A stretch of DNA of 5,762 bases from assembly GCA_003155705.1 (NCBI GenBank), contig PMEC01000084.1, positions 1 to 5,762 of the forward strand, given 5' to 3'. The notes under the pieces are model-generated. The model ran no database searches. It had not been told where the DNA came from and saw only the letters and a program-made list of their open reading frames with translations. Made by a program: the position numbers and the translations under genes. Source of the stretch: Bacteroidales bacterium (GTDB lineage: Bacteria; Bacteroidota; Bacteroidia; Bacteroidales; VadinHA17). Positions 5,560-5,762 of the stretch are shown here, one piece after another (the first letter of the stretch is position 1; the number at the start of each line of letters is the position of its first letter).

Positions 5560-5762
5560 ATGCAGTTTGCAGAAAATTTTAATATTGCAGCATTAGGTCT
5601 CATTGATCATAAATTCCGTTCATTTCTTACCATGCTGGGAATTATTTTCGGAACAGCCTCTGTAATAGCAATGGTCTCAATCGGAGAAGGAGCGAAGAGA
5701 CAGGCAATAGCCAAGTACCAGGATCTGGGGATAAGGAACATTATTGTCCGTGAAAAAGACCT
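5560..5762 (+). CDS. MacB-type ABC exporter permease, N-terminal part (runs off window)
   Basis: Sixty-seven codons of a permease open at the right edge. The protein starts MQFAENFNIAALGLIDHKFR and enters its first transmembrane helix (about 21-41) with the signature SFLTMLGIIFG, followed by VIAMVSIGEGAKRQ (35-48) and LGIRNIIV (56-63). This 'K.RSFLTMLGI..G...VIAM..IGEGA....I..LG.N.I.V' pattern is characteristic of the MacB/FtsX-like permease with its periplasmic core domain. E. coli MacB carries an ATPase domain before this segment. Here the start lies directly at the membrane domain, so the nucleotide-binding subunit must be encoded separately, presumably downstream. The ATG at 5560 follows the third adaptor by three bases. 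The protein would drive export, or mechanotransmission, of a substrate through the adaptors. Substrate classes for the family include macrolides, peptides and lipoproteins, and nothing here decides among them. Confidence 0.9.
   Translation, partial: MQFAENFNIAALGLIDHKFRSFLTMLGIIFGTASVIAMVSIGEGAKRQAIAKYQDLGIRNIIVREKD

Overview
The window looks like chromosomal DNA of a Bacteroidota bacterium. It is AT-rich. Most genes lack a Shine-Dalgarno sequence. Four of the proteins are lipoproteins with short signal peptides ending in L-x-x-C boxes. The adaptor and permease proteins have the style of Bacteroidota MacA/MacB-like export systems, and a DUF6496-type small basic protein is present. This assignment is inferred from style, not from a marker gene.

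Left part (1-1603), a patchwork. A protein C-terminus on the + strand ends at 167, apparently after a one-base frameshift near position 25. It meets head-to-head, with no gap, a small minus-strand gene for a DUF6496-like basic protein (168-353). A largely featureless AT-rich stretch follows (354-681). Next comes a 38-codon ORF with an unusually strong Shine-Dalgarno (682-798), whose stop overlaps the TTG start of a predicted lipoprotein with a carboxypeptidase-regulatory-like beta-sandwich N-terminus (795-1472). Immediately downstream is an orphan reading frame that looks like the C-terminal end of another protein (about 1472-1603). Broken gene ends on both sides suggest past insertion, deletion or cassette exchange.

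Right part (1755-5762), one co-directional gene cluster, probably an operon. Three different membrane-fusion (MacA/HlyD-type) lipoproteins lie in tandem (1755-3068, 3108-4343, 4354-5556), with gaps of 39, 10 and then 3 bases. The fourth gene is the start of a MacB-type FtsX-fold permease that runs off the window (5560 onward). Each adaptor has a lipobox, a split lipoyl domain, a helical hairpin, a beta-barrel and a membrane-proximal domain. The permease starts directly at its first transmembrane segment with no ATPase domain in front, so a separate ATPase is expected further on. The simplest reading is a tripartite ABC exporter that uses three non-identical periplasmic adaptors. The substrate cannot be read from this window.

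The most unusual points are the three-adaptor arrangement and the small SD-led ORF coupled to the TTG-started lipoprotein. The exporter itself belongs to known families. I see no RNA genes, CRISPR array or complete mobile element.
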